Shown: piece by piece, positions 7,805 to 17,221 of the stretch | How the letters are laid out: the number at the start of each line of letters is the position of its first letter | Position numbering within the stretch: position 1 is the first letter of the stretch | Assembly: GCA_005799495.1 (NCBI GenBank) | Contig: SYGP01000048.1 | Coordinates: 1 to 39,378 of the forward strand | Length of the DNA stretch: 39,378 nt | Reading direction: 5' to 3' | Source: Planctomycetia bacterium | GTDB lineage: Bacteria > Planctomycetota > Phycisphaerae > Phycisphaerales > SM1A02 | Position numbers and translations under genes: made by a program | Notes under the pieces: generated by a model | Told to the model about the DNA's origin: nothing | What the model saw: the letters and a program-made list of their open reading frames with translations, nothing else | The model's database searches: none

Positions 7805-9562
7805 TTGGAAGCCATCAAAGGAATCGGTGTCAGCCCGGGGATCGCGATTGGACGCGCCTGGATTCAGGAGGAACACGACCGCCGCGTGGCATTTCGCGTC
7901 GTGGAGCAGCGACACGTTCAAAGCGAACTTCAACGGATTGATGATGCGATAGAAAAGTCGAAAGAGGATATTCTGCGACTGCGGAACAGGGTTCACAGGC
8001 GAGCGGAAGCATCGGCCGCGGCAATCTTCGACTTTCATCTTGAACTGCTCTCGGACTCGAACCTCATCAGCCCGATCCGAGGCGACATCGAGCGTGAGTG
8101 TGTGGTCGCTGAGTACGCCGTCGCCGAGAACTTCGGCAAGTTGGCGGACCGACTGCGCGAGGTGGGAAACGAGATGTTCGTGCAGAAGGCGATCGATGTA
8201 CTCGATCTTGAGCGGCGAATCCTGACGCATCTGGACGGATCTGGATTGGAAGAGCTGGGCGACCGAAAGGGATCGATCGTCGTGATCGCCCACGAATTGA
8301 CGCCAAGCCGCGCGGTCGAGTTGCATCGCGCGCGCATCGTGGCTTTTGCCACCGACGGTGGTGGACAGACTGGGCACACCTCCATCGTGGCACGCGCACT
8401 TTCCATGCCCGCCGTGGTGGGCTGCACCTCGGCCACGCAGGACATCTCCGATGGCGACACCGTCATCATCGATGGCGATGGCGGACTGGTCATCGTCCGT
8501 CCCGACGATGCGCTGCTCGCTCGGTATCAGGGACTGGCTCGCGAGGCAGAACATCGCCGCACGGCGCTACGCAACGATGCCGCACAACCATCGCTGACCC
8601 GCGACAGCACCGCCGTGACTCTTCTGGGAAACATTGAATTCCCAGAGGAAATCAGCTCAATCCAAGACAACGGAGGAACGGGCGTTGGGCTCTATCGAAC
8701 GGAGTTCATGTTCCTCACGGGCGAGACCCCGCCGACCGAGGAGGATCAGTACGACGCGTATCGCAAGGCGATCGAGTTGTCGCATGGCCGCGCGCTGACG
8801 ATCCGCACGCTTGATCTCGGCGCAGACAAGTGGACCCAGGAGCATCTCACCGAATCCGAACGCAATCCATTCCTCGGCCTTCGCAGCATCCGATACTGCC
8901 TCGCTCACCCGGACATGTTCAAGACGCAGTTGCGCGCGCTGCTTCGAGCGAGTGCGCATGGCCCCATCCGCATCATGCTGCCGCTCGTGACCCATGTGAT
9001 GGAACTGCGTCAGACCAAGATGATGCTGAACGATCTCAGCGAGGAACTGGAGGAAGAGGGGATCGCGTTCGACCGCAACATCCCTCTCGGGATCATGGTG
9101 GAGACGCCGGCCGCAGCGCTCATGGCGCGCGCTTTCGCGCACGAGGCGGCGTTCCTGTCGCTCGGCACGAATGACCTCGTTCAGTACACGCTGGCGGTCG
9201 ACCGCGGCAACGAACGCGTGGCAAATCTCTACAACGCCGCGAACCCGGCGGTGCTGATGCTGATAAAAAGCGTGGTTCGGACCGCAAGGCACGTGGGAAT
9301 CGATGTCAGTGTCTGCGGTGAGATTGCGGGACAACCTCTCTTCGTGCCATTGCTCGTTGGGATGGGACTTCGTACACTTTCCATGTCTCCAAGCCAGATT
9401 CCCGCGGTCAAGCGGGTGGTGAGGGGGCTCGACATCGAGCATTGTGAGTCTCTCGCGAGGCGCGTGGGCTCGTTCGAGTCGGATCGGCAGGTGCTGTCGT
9501 GCCTGCGCGACGAACTTCGGAGAATCGACCCCGAGGCACTTGTCGGTGCAGAGCACGGCTAG
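7805..9562 (+). CDS. ptsI: Phosphoenolpyruvate-protein phosphotransferase (PTS enzyme I)
   Basis: Enzyme I transfers phosphate from PEP to HPr, the first step of the phosphotransferase system, in the cytoplasm. The 585-residue protein is full length. The phosphorylated His is His191 in GGGQTGHTSIVARAL (E. coli His189). The PEP-binding Arg lies in GLYRTEFMFL (about residues 295-304). The TIM-barrel shows MVETPAAAL and SLGTNDLVQYTLAVDR. The catalytic Cys is Cys504 in VCGEIAGQ (E. coli Cys502). The start is TTG at 7805 with GGAG 10 bases upstream. There is no GAF domain, so it is ptsI rather than ptsP. No HPr or EII gene lies in the window, so it may feed a regulatory (nitrogen-type or HPr-kinase) relay or a distant transporter. 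Confidence 0.95.
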   Translation: MEAIKGIGVSPGIAIGRAWIQEEHDRRVAFRVVEQRHVQSELQRIDDAIEKSKEDILRLRNRVHRRAEASAAAIFDFHLELLSDSNLISPIRGDIERECVVAEYAVAENFGKLADRLREVGNEMFVQKAIDVLDLERRILTHLDGSGLEELGDRKGSIVVIAHELTPSRAVELHRARIVAFATDGGGQTGHTSIVARALSMPAVVGCTSATQDISDGDTVIIDGDGGLVIVRPDDALLARYQGLAREAEHRRTALRNDAAQPSLTRDSTAVTLLGNIEFPEEISSIQDNGGTGVGLYRTEFMFLTGETPPTEEDQYDAYRKAIELSHGRALTIRTLDLGADKWTQEHLTESERNPFLGLRSIRYCLAHPDMFKTQLRALLRASAHGPIRIMLPLVTHVMELRQTKMMLNDLSEELEEEGIAFDRNIPLGIMVETPAAALMARAFAHEAAFLSLGTNDLVQYTLAVDRGNERVANLYNAANPAVLMLIKSVVRTARHVGIDVSVCGEIAGQPLFVPLLVGMGLRTLSMSPSQIPAVKRVVRGLDIEHCESLARRVGSFESDRQVLSCLRDELRRIDPEALVGAEHG

Positions 9563-9836
9563 TCCTCATCACCCAGAACGGTCACGAACAACAGGCACAC
9601 TTGTCCTCCGCAGGACCCGCGAGCGATTGGCCCATTCGGCGCCCGCTCGGCCGCGAGGACCATGGGACGGGATGTGCGGACGGATCACAGCGAATGCGGT
9701 TTGAACAACCTTGGACTCCAGCGGCCTTGTCGGTCGTGCGTGGCAGATCAGTCGGGCAACGCCCGCTGCTGTCCCCGGTGTCCCATCTCCTGTCGATCCG
9801 TCATGAACCGCCGCGACAGTGCGGCAGGATCTTGCA
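9563..9836 (+). other. 274-base gap between ptsI and the RNase E/G gene
   Basis: No convincing gene, RNA or terminator. A weak small hairpin (gtcct...aggac, 9603-9616) and a short Cys-rich open frame (9662-9847) were considered and not accepted. RNase E genes in other bacteria have long regulated 5' leaders, so this could be a leader, but nothing in the bases proves it. Confidence 0.3.
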
Positions 9837-12800
9837 ATGCAACTTGACGGAACAGACGGTCAGCCCGCGGACGAACGCGGCGAACTGAATCCCATTTCGA
9901 ATACACCGACTCGGTCGGACAGCTCCCCACCCTCGGCTTTCGTGCCCATGGGTGATGCCCGCCCGGCTCCCCCGCCGCCGCCGGCAAATCCTTCCGACTA
10001 TCTCGAGGAGGCTCTGGAGAGATCCGCTCTCGACGAGGCGCGGCTCCATCACGAGGAGTCGGAAACTGATTCGGATTCGGACCCCAATTCGGATTCGACC
10101 ACGGATGTGGAACGCGCATCGTTGCGCGCCGAGAACGATCCTGATGACGCGGCAGACGCGTCCGGTGAGACAGACGAAACCAAGGATGGCGGCGACGGCG
10201 GTACGGAGGCCCAGGAGTGGTCATCTGCCGCCGAAGGGCTTCCAGGATCCGATGGCGAGTCCGACCCTGATCTGCCGCCGCGAGCCGAGGGCTCCGAAGA
10301 GGATGCGGCCGAGGACGAGGAGTCTGCGGTCGGCTCGGGAGCTGCTCGCGCAGCTGCGCGCGGCCTCAAGAAACACGAAGCCGCCTTCGCGAATCGGCGT
10401 GTCACGCTTGTGGTGAACGACGAACCCGGAGAGGAAACGCGCATCGCGGTGCTCTCCGACGGACGGCTCGATTCCTACTTCGTTGAACGGGAAGCCACCG
10501 CAACGAATGTCGGCTCCATTTACAAAGGTCGCGTGATGAATGTCGAAGCCGCGATTCAGGCGGCCTTCGTGGACTTCGGAAGCGGACAGAACGGGTTCCT
10601 CCACATCAGCGATCTGCATCCCAAGTACTTCCCAGGTGGTGGACAGACCGAACGCGTGGGCAAGAAGATCGGGCGAAGTGAACGGCCGCTGATCCAACAG
10701 GCCTTGCGCAAGGGACAGGAAATCTTGGTGCAGGTCATCAAGGAGGGGCTCGGCAGCAAGGGGCCAACGGTCACGAGTTACCTCAGCATTCCCGGGCGCC
10801 TGTTGGTGATGATGCCGGACATGGATCGCGTCGGTCTCTCGCGGCGTGTGGACGACGAGGATCAGCGGCGCGACATGCGACGCATTCTGGACTCGCTCGA
10901 GCTGCCCGATGGATTCGGCTTCATTCTTCGTACCGCAGGCTTTGACGCATCGCGGACGGAGCTGCAGCGCGATGCGGCGTATCTCCAGCGCCTGTGGGAC
11001 GCGATGGAGGCGCGCAGCGAGAGGACGGGCGCGCCCTGTGAGCTGTATACGGAGAGCGATGTGCTTGTCCGAACGCTCCGCGATCAAGTCGATGCGACCG
11101 TTGAATCGATCGTGGTCGACAGCGCGGGGTCGTTCGAGCGCGCAAAGACGTTCCTCGATGTGATCGCACCGCAGTCCACGGACAAGGTGCAGTACTACAA
11201 CGGCCTCGTGCCCGTGTTTGAGGCATTCGGCGTTGAACGACAGATCGAAGAGATTCACTCGCGCATCGTGCCGCTTCCTTCAGGTGGCGCGTTGGTCTTC
11301 GACCAGACCGAAGCGCTGGTGGCAATCGATGTGAACAGCGGACGCAGCCGCACCGCGCGCGACTCCGAGACCAATGCGTTCCTCACCAATTGTGAGGCGG
11401 TCGAGGAGGTCTGCCGACAGCTTCGCCTTCGTGATCTCGGTGGACTCATCGTGATTGATTCGATCGACATGCGACAGATGCGTCACCGCCGCGAGATCGA
11501 AGATCGCCTCGCCGCACTCCTGAAGCTTGACCGTGCGAAGACATCGTTCGCACCGATCAGCGAGTTTGGAATGATCGAGATGACGCGCCAGCGCATGCGA
11601 CCGAGCCTGCGCAAGATGAACTACGCGGACTGCCCCAACTGCGGCGGCAGCGGCGAGATTCGGGTTCCAGGAGCCGTCGCGGCGGACGCCATGCGACGCA
11701 TTGCCCTGCTCTTCAGTTTCGACAAGGTTCGGCGGGTGGAAATCGTGTGCTCGGTGCGGGTGGCGGCTGAACTGCTGTCCAACCGCAGGCGCGCGATGCA
11801 CGAACTCGAGGACCGCTACTCCAAGCGCATCGATGTCCGCATCAGCGAGGTCTTCGCCGCGGATCGGCTCGACATGTACGCGTACGAAGCCGATGGAGCG
11901 GACATCGAAATGGATCGCCTGCCGCGCCCAAGTCGTCCGAGCGCCTCCACGCTGCACAACGACCTGCCCGAGTTGGATGCAGAGGATCTCACGCCCGCGG
12001 AGTCCCTGTCGCGAAAGCGAAGGCGCAAGCGGCGACCCGCACCCGCGGATGCCACCGCAATCGCGATGGCTGGCGGGTTCGATGACCTCCCGCCCATTGT
12101 TGCGAACGAAGGCTCGCTGCGCTCCTCCATGGGACGGACAGCGAGCGCGAGTGATGATGATGTTGGCGACGAGAGCGGAGATTCCGCCGATGGTGGCGGT
12201 CGACGCCGCGGTGGTCGTCGTCAGCGCCGCGGCCGGGGCGGAGACCGTGATGGTTCGGAACGCGGTGGCGCGCAGAAGCCGCAGAAGGTGAATGCCGCGC
12301 CGCAAGCGGCTGCACAGCAGGACCAGGGCGCGCAGGGGTCGCGGCGTGATGGCGGCAGACGTCGGCGCGGGCGTGGGGGTCGTTCGGTCCGCTCGCTCAC
12401 GGACATGGCGCTCGAGCAGGCAGCGTTCGAGACGGCGCGCGTTGCAGACATCGCAGGCGTATCGGTGGATGACCTGCTTGCGCGCCTGCGGAGCGCGGTG
12501 GATGCCGACACTGCTGCGCTGCTGCTCCCGACGACATCGATGCTTCCGCCCGAGATCATCGGCATTGCCGCCTCATTGTTCGAACCCACAGATTCCACGG
12601 AGGCAGGCGAGAACGATGACGCAGGTTCGCGAAGCGCAGACGCTTCGAGCGATGGTGACCGTGATGCTTCTGCGTCGGGATCAGGCGATGAATCAGGCGA
12701 AGGTCCATCCCGTCGGCGCCGCCGCGGACGCGGGCGCGGACGCGGAGGTCGCGGTCGTGAGGGCGGCGCGGCGGGCGGTGCTGCATCGCAGCCAAGCGAG

Positions 12801-12998
12801 CATGCGGCATCCGATGGTCCGCAAGGTGACGCTCCGGTGACCAAGGCTCCAGCCATTCCCGAACCACCACCTCCTCCCGGAGCGGCTCCCGCAGCGGAAC
12901 AGCCGCCCGCGAAACCGAAGCGACGTTCGCTGTATGGGGCGGCGGTTCGACTCCTGTCGTCGATCGAGCGCTCGAAGGCGAAGGGACGCTCTGAGTAG
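9837..12998 (+). CDS. rne: Ribonuclease E/G family endoribonuclease with long acidic and Arg-rich extensions
   Basis: Endoribonuclease for mRNA decay and rRNA/tRNA processing; about 1053 residues. Residues 1-190 are a low-complexity acidic extension (runs of Asp/Glu/Ser). The S1 domain follows (YKGRVMNVEAAIQAAFVDFG, about 224-250). Catalytic Asp498 (LVAIDVNSG) and Asp541 (LIVIDSIDM) are 43 apart, and the Zn-link cysteines Cys599 and Cys602 (DCPNCGGSG) lie 58 beyond, exactly the spacing of E. coli RNase E (303/346/404/407). The C-terminal 400 residues are disordered with two Arg/Gly-rich blocks (around 12190-12260 and 12710-12770), likely RNA- or partner-binding. They flank a short ordered helical segment (VADIAGVSVDDLLARLRSAV). 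The ATG at 9837 is preferred over the GTG at 9819 because of AGGAT at 9826-9830. Confidence 0.92.
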   Translation: MQLDGTDGQPADERGELNPISNTPTRSDSSPPSAFVPMGDARPAPPPPPANPSDYLEEALERSALDEARLHHEESETDSDSDPNSDSTTDVERASLRAENDPDDAADASGETDETKDGGDGGTEAQEWSSAAEGLPGSDGESDPDLPPRAEGSEEDAAEDEESAVGSGAARAAARGLKKHEAAFANRRVTLVVNDEPGEETRIAVLSDGRLDSYFVEREATATNVGSIYKGRVMNVEAAIQAAFVDFGSGQNGFLHISDLHPKYFPGGGQTERVGKKIGRSERPLIQQALRKGQEILVQVIKEGLGSKGPTVTSYLSIPGRLLVMMPDMDRVGLSRRVDDEDQRRDMRRILDSLELPDGFGFILRTAGFDASRTELQRDAAYLQRLWDAMEARSERTGAPCELYTESDVLVRTLRDQVDATVESIVVDSAGSFERAKTFLDVIAPQSTDKVQYYNGLVPVFEAFGVERQIEEIHSRIVPLPSGGALVFDQTEALVAIDVNSGRSRTARDSETNAFLTNCEAVEEVCRQLRLRDLGGLIVIDSIDMRQMRHRREIEDRLAALLKLDRAKTSFAPISEFGMIEMTRQRMRPSLRKMNYADCPNCGGSGEIRVPGAVAADAMRRIALLFSFDKVRRVEIVCSVRVAAELLSNRRRAMHELEDRYSKRIDVRISEVFAADRLDMYAYEADGADIEMDRLPRPSRPSASTLHNDLPELDAEDLTPAESLSRKRRRKRRPAPADATAIAMAGGFDDLPPIVANEGSLRSSMGRTASASDDDVGDESGDSADGGGRRRGGRRQRRGRGGDRDGSERGGAQKPQKVNAAPQAAAQQDQGAQGSRRDGGRRRRGRGGRSVRSLTDMALEQAAFETARVADIAGVSVDDLLARLRSAVDADTAALLLPTTSMLPPEIIGIAASLFEPTDSTEAGENDDAGSRSADASSDGDRDASASGSGDESGEGPSRRRRRGRGRGRGGRGREGGAAGGAASQPSEHAASDGPQGDAPVTKAPAIPEPPPPPGAAPAAEQPPAKPKRRSLYGAAVRLLSSIERSKAKGRSE

Positions 12999-13014
12999 GT
13001 CGCGAGAGAAACAG

Positions 13015-14196
13015 ATGACTTCGCCGAGGCGAATCCTGATTCTTGGCTCGACGGGATCGATCGGTGTGAACGCCGTCTCGGTCGTGGAACACCTTGCCTC
13101 GAATGGACGACCGCTGCAAGCGGTCGGACTTGCCGCTGGTCGAAGTGCTTCGCTGCTTGCCGAGCAAGCGCGCAAGTTGCGCCCATCGGCCATCGCGCTC
13201 GCGTCTGAATCGGACGCTGCGCTGCGCGATGTTCCAGCAGGGACGAAGGTCATCGTCGGGCCAGGGAGTGCGCTCGAACTTGTTCGCACCTGTGCACGCC
13301 GAGGCGACCTCGTGCTCGGTGCGATGGTCGGAGCCGAGGGCATTCCACCGCTGCTCGCGGCGATTGAAGCGGGCTGCGACATCGCTCTGGCGAACAAGGA
13401 GACGCTTGTGGCTGCCGGCGAACTCGTGACGACGGCAGCTCGCCGAGCAGGGGTCGAGATCATCCCCGTGGACAGCGAGCACAGTGCGATCCTGCAGTGC
13501 ATGCGAGGCGGCAGTCCGCAGGAAGTGGAGCGCATCGTTCTCACCGCAAGCGGCGGACCATTCCGCCGTTCCACGCGCGAGCAGATCGAGTCCGCCACCC
13601 TGGAGGACGCGCTGCGACATCCAACCTGGTCCATGGGGCGGAAGGTCACGATCGACAGCGCCACGATGATGAACAAGGCGCTCGAGGTGATCGAAGCGCA
13701 TTGGCTCTTCGGGCTGCCCGCCGAACGGATCGATGCCATCGTGCACCCGCAGTCGATCGTGCATTCGTTCGTGGAGTACCACGATGGCAGCGTTCTTGCG
13801 CAACTGTCGCCACCCGACATGCGCCTGCCGATCGAGTTGGCGCTCACATGGCCCGCACGCGCAGCGCGCTGCACAACAGCGATGGACTGGCGAACCCTGC
13901 GCACGCTCGACTTCGAGCCTGTCGACCACGATCGATTCCCTGCGATCTCGCTCGCCTGGCAAGCGATTCGCGCTGGCGGCTCATCGGGCGCAACCCTGAA
14001 CGCTGCCAATGAGGCTGCTGTCGAGGCGTTCATCGGCGGGCTGATCCGGTTCGGCGAGATCACGAGGCTCGTTCGCGGCGCGCTCGAAGCGCTGCCCGTC
14101 ACCACGGTCACGACGCTCGATCAAGTCCTCGCGGCTGATCGCGCGGCACGCGCGTGGGTGCTCTCCCACATCGCGGCAACACCCGTCGGTCGCTGA
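13015..14196 (+). CDS. dxr: 1-deoxy-D-xylulose 5-phosphate reductoisomerase
   Basis: Converts DXP to 2-C-methyl-D-erythritol 4-phosphate with NADPH, the committed step of the MEP isoprenoid pathway. The 393 residues match the family length. NADPH loop GSTGSIG is at residues 11-17; then ANKETLV, the metal-binding PVDSEHSAI, LTASGGPF, the flap HPTWSMGRKVT and the MNKALEVIEAH segment. The ATG at 13015, 16 bases after the RNase stop and preceded by a GAGAGAA purine stretch, is preferred to an upstream in-frame ATG inside the RNase gene. It is followed by the RseP-type protease, the classic dxr-rseP order of many bacteria. Confidence 0.96.
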   Translation: MTSPRRILILGSTGSIGVNAVSVVEHLASNGRPLQAVGLAAGRSASLLAEQARKLRPSAIALASESDAALRDVPAGTKVIVGPGSALELVRTCARRGDLVLGAMVGAEGIPPLLAAIEAGCDIALANKETLVAAGELVTTAARRAGVEIIPVDSEHSAILQCMRGGSPQEVERIVLTASGGPFRRSTREQIESATLEDALRHPTWSMGRKVTIDSATMMNKALEVIEAHWLFGLPAERIDAIVHPQSIVHSFVEYHDGSVLAQLSPPDMRLPIELALTWPARAARCTTAMDWRTLRTLDFEPVDHDRFPAISLAWQAIRAGGSSGATLNAANEAAVEAFIGGLIRFGEITRLVRGALEALPVTTVTTLDQVLAADRAARAWVLSHIAATPVGR

Positions 14197-14284
14197 TCGC
14201 GGTTGTGCACGATCCGACCGCAAATGGGTGCGGCAACCCACAGCGGTACGCAGCGACCCCCCTGCGTCTACCCTTCCACGACCT

Positions 14285-16438
14285 ATGGAGTGGCTTGGCA
14301 CCAGTACGAACTTTGTGATGGTCGTCATCGGCTTCGGTGTGCTGATCGCCATCCATGAGTTCGGGCACTTCATCGCCGCAAAGTGGGCGGGGGTGCGCGT
14401 CGACAGTTTCGCCGTCGGCATGGGGCCCGTGGTGATCGCCTTTCGCCGCGGGATTGGCATCCGCTTCGGATCGACGGACGGCGAGATGCGCCGTCGTTTC
14501 GGCAGTGAGTCAATCGCCGTCGATCCGCAGCGTCTTCAGGAAGCGGGCGTGGATGAGACGGAGTATTCCCTCCGACTCCTTCCACTCGGCGGCTTCGTCC
14601 GCATGCTCGGGCAGGATGATTTGAACGCATCCGCCATGAGCAGCGATGCGCGCTCCTACACGAAGGCGCCGATCTGGAAGCGAATGGTGATCGTCTCCGC
14701 AGGCGTGATCTGCAACATCCTGCTTGCGATCGTGTTGTTCATGATCGCATTTCTCGTGGGCGTTCGATTCGATGCACCTGTCATCGGCTCGGTCGCACCC
14801 GGCAGCCCTGCCGCGGAGGCGGGATTGCTGCCCGGTGATCGCATCGTCACCATCGATGGCCATCCCGCCACGACATTCTCCGATGTTCAGATCGCTGCCG
14901 CGATGGCACGACCTGGCAGTGCCCTGTCGATCGTGGTGGAACGCGGCGCGGGAGCTGATGTCCAGTCGCGAACGCTGTCCGTCACACCGAAGCAGAACGC
15001 CGCCGCAGGCATGCTGGCCATCGGCGTTGCACCAGCATCCAGCACGCAGCTGACCGATGAAGCGGAGGCACTGCCGTTCCTCCAAAGTGCCCTGCAGCGC
15101 GCAGGCTTTTGGGAGCACACGGCGCTCGAGGGCAGCACCGCGTGGGGCATTCCACCGGGCATCCTGGCGACGACCGTCGGTGGGCCACCCGACACTGCGA
15201 AGTTCGCGGCGGCTTTCCAAGGCGCCCAGCTTCTGACCATCCACGGGAAGCCCGTCTCGACCTTTGAGTCACTCGCAACCGCTGCCCAGGGCAGCGGCGG
15301 TGATCCGATCCCCACGCGCTGGATGATCGATGGCATCGGTGATGTCGACATCGCGCTCCGCACGGCGCCGACATGGCAGGCTCTTTCGTACACGGAAAGG
15401 CCAGCGAACGCGCCGCTCGATTATGAACTGGGCTTGCTCGGCATGACGCCGCTCGTTCGCATCGGGCGCGTGCCGGAGGAATCGGGATGCTTTGGGCTCC
15501 TGCTTGACGGTGATGTCGTGCTGCGCGTGGCAGACATCGATGGACCGCGACAGGTCGACTTCCGAAGCAGCATCGCACAGCACGCGGACGGCATGATCGG
15601 CCTGCGCGTCCTGCGTGGTGGCAAGTCGATCGACCTCGCCGCGCCCGTCTCGCGTGAAGGTCGCCTCGGGGTGGAGATCGGAAGCGCGTGGGATCTGCCG
15701 CTGATCGCGCGCCCTTTCGACACAGTCGGAGTGCCGCCGGGTCAGCCAACGCCCGTGCGTGCATGCCAGCTCATGCCGCTCAGTCGTCTCGAATCGCTCG
15801 AGGGCACTGCCCTCGCCAACTGGAACGACCTCTTTCGTGTGGCAAAGTTGGCCATCGCAGCGCAGCCCGAGATCACACGCCTGGTGCTCGTCTGCACGCC
15901 GCCCACGCCAGATGCGCGGGCAGAGCCCTGCGCGGTTGAACTCGCTGCATCGGATCGCGACGCTCTTGCCGCACTTTCGTGGAGATCAGCGCTCGGTCCC
16001 GAGTGGTTCCAACCCGCCGAAGTCACGCTGAACGCCGGCGGGAGTCCCGTGCGCGCCATTGCGTTGGGCTTTCACGAGACGCACAAGCTGGTGCTGATGA
16101 CCTACCTCACGCTCGATCGGCTCTTTCGGGGCAGCGTTGCGGTCTCGCAATTGCGTGGTCCAGTGGGGATCGTTCACATCGGCACGCGCATCGCGGACCG
16201 CGGCGTCACCTATCTCGTTTTTTTCCTCGCGATGATCAGCGTCAACCTCGCGGTGATCAACTTTCTGCCCATCCCGATCGCGGATGGAGGACTGATGGTG
16301 TTCCTGTTGTACGAACGCCTGCGCGGCAAGCCACCCAGTCCCGCGTTCCAGAATGGTGCCATGGTGGCCGGGCTCATCATCGTCGGCATGTTGTTTGCCG
16401 TCACCTTCTACTTCGATGTGATGCGACTGGTCGGCTGA
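14285..16438 (+). CDS. rseP: Site-2 intramembrane metalloprotease, RseP family (enlarged)
   Basis: Membrane-embedded zinc protease that cleaves transmembrane anti-sigma factors or signal peptides. HEFGH (residues 24-28) lies in the first membrane segment. The second motif NFLPIPIADGG (659-669, Asp667 as ligand) lies in the C-terminal membrane region. A PDZ domain follows the second helix (VIGSVAPGSPAAEAGLLPGD). The protein is about 717 residues versus roughly 450 for E. coli RseP; the excess lies in the periplasmic part between the PDZ domain and the C-terminal helices. The ATG at 14285 has no Shine-Dalgarno; TACCCT (14269-14274) ends 10 bases upstream. The protease role is secure; the substrate is unknown. 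Confidence 0.92.
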   Translation: MEWLGTSTNFVMVVIGFGVLIAIHEFGHFIAAKWAGVRVDSFAVGMGPVVIAFRRGIGIRFGSTDGEMRRRFGSESIAVDPQRLQEAGVDETEYSLRLLPLGGFVRMLGQDDLNASAMSSDARSYTKAPIWKRMVIVSAGVICNILLAIVLFMIAFLVGVRFDAPVIGSVAPGSPAAEAGLLPGDRIVTIDGHPATTFSDVQIAAAMARPGSALSIVVERGAGADVQSRTLSVTPKQNAAAGMLAIGVAPASSTQLTDEAEALPFLQSALQRAGFWEHTALEGSTAWGIPPGILATTVGGPPDTAKFAAAFQGAQLLTIHGKPVSTFESLATAAQGSGGDPIPTRWMIDGIGDVDIALRTAPTWQALSYTERPANAPLDYELGLLGMTPLVRIGRVPEESGCFGLLLDGDVVLRVADIDGPRQVDFRSSIAQHADGMIGLRVLRGGKSIDLAAPVSREGRLGVEIGSAWDLPLIARPFDTVGVPPGQPTPVRACQLMPLSRLESLEGTALANWNDLFRVAKLAIAAQPEITRLVLVCTPPTPDARAEPCAVELAASDRDALAALSWRSALGPEWFQPAEVTLNAGGSPVRAIALGFHETHKLVLMTYLTLDRLFRGSVAVSQLRGPVGIVHIGTRIADRGVTYLVFFLAMISVNLAVINFLPIPIADGGLMVFLLYERLRGKPPSPAFQNGAMVAGLIIVGMLFAVTFYFDVMRLVG

Positions 16439-16460
16439 TACCGACAGCGCACGCAGTGCC

Positions 16461-16466
16461 TATTGT
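16461..16466 (+). promoter_or_regulatory. -10-like TATTGT, leaderless-type start
   Basis: TATTGT ends 6 bases before the ATG at 16473, without a Shine-Dalgarno. Confidence 0.45.
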
Positions 16467-16472
16467 TGCCAC

Positions 16473-17180
16473 ATGAGCAGCGCACCCGTTTCGGTTGTCG
16501 TGGGCGGTGGCGGCGGCATAGGCCGTGAGGTTGCGGCACAGCTTGCTGCGCTCGGTCACTGCCTCGCGCTCGCTGGACGCACCGCGGGGAAACTCGAAGA
16601 TGCCGCACTGGGCTGCTCTGCTTCACCAGGTCTCCTGCTGCACCCTGCGGTCATCACGGATGAAGCGACTGCGGCTGCGCTGATCGACGCGGTCATCGGG
16701 CGCTGGGGACGCATCGATCACCTCGTGCACTGCGCGGCAATCGCGCCACTGCTGCCGATTGAACGAACCACGGGCGAAGTGCTCCGCGCAACCTTCGAGT
16801 CCAATGTCTTTGGTGCCGCAAACCTGCTTTCGCGTGCATGGCCACACTTCAAGGCGCAGCAGAGTGGACGCGTGGTGCTCGTCTCGAAAGCGAAGGCACT
16901 GGATCCGCTTCCTGGGTTCATGGCCTATGCCGCGGCAAAGTGTGCGGTGGAATCCCTCACGCGAAGTGCAGCAAAGGAGGGCGCGCGCATCGGTGTGAAG
17001 GCATTCACGGTGGTCCCGGGCGCGACCGAGACGGCACTGCTTCGATCGAACTTCAGTGAACGCGTCGTGCCCGCGGCGAAGACGATGGCGCCAGCAGTCG
17101 TGGCAGCAACCATTGTTGCCTGCATCCGCGGCGACCACGATGCGCAATGCGGACAGTGCATTCACCTCACGCAGCCTTGA
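16473..17180 (+). CDS. Short-chain dehydrogenase/reductase (SDR)
   Basis: A 235-residue Rossmann-fold oxidoreductase of the classical SDR family. The cofactor loop is GGGGGIG near residues 11-17. The active-site Ser is in VVLVSKAKAL, and the catalytic YxxxK reads YAAAK, 14 residues after the Ser. AGRT after the second strand suggests NADP preference (Arg near the ribose phosphate), but this is inference. The substrate cannot be told. The short C-terminus ends in CGQCIHLTQP. A -10-like box lies immediately upstream, so it may be a separate leaderless transcript rather than part of the dxr-rseP unit. It converges on smpB 41 bases away. Confidence 0.85.
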   Translation: MSSAPVSVVVGGGGGIGREVAAQLAALGHCLALAGRTAGKLEDAALGCSASPGLLLHPAVITDEATAAALIDAVIGRWGRIDHLVHCAAIAPLLPIERTTGEVLRATFESNVFGAANLLSRAWPHFKAQQSGRVVLVSKAKALDPLPGFMAYAAAKCAVESLTRSAAKEGARIGVKAFTVVPGATETALLRSNFSERVVPAAKTMAPAVVAATIVACIRGDHDAQCGQCIHLTQP

Positions 17181-17221
17181 AGGTGCGTCCAAGATCGTGC
17201 GGCGTGTGCGCCGAGCGGCGC

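Noticed and set aside
9662-9847. Cys-rich 61-residue open frame between ptsI and the RNase gene (CCPRCPISC)
   Set aside because: No Shine-Dalgarno or close -10 box, odd composition, and it runs into the RNase start. CxxC spacing can occur by chance.
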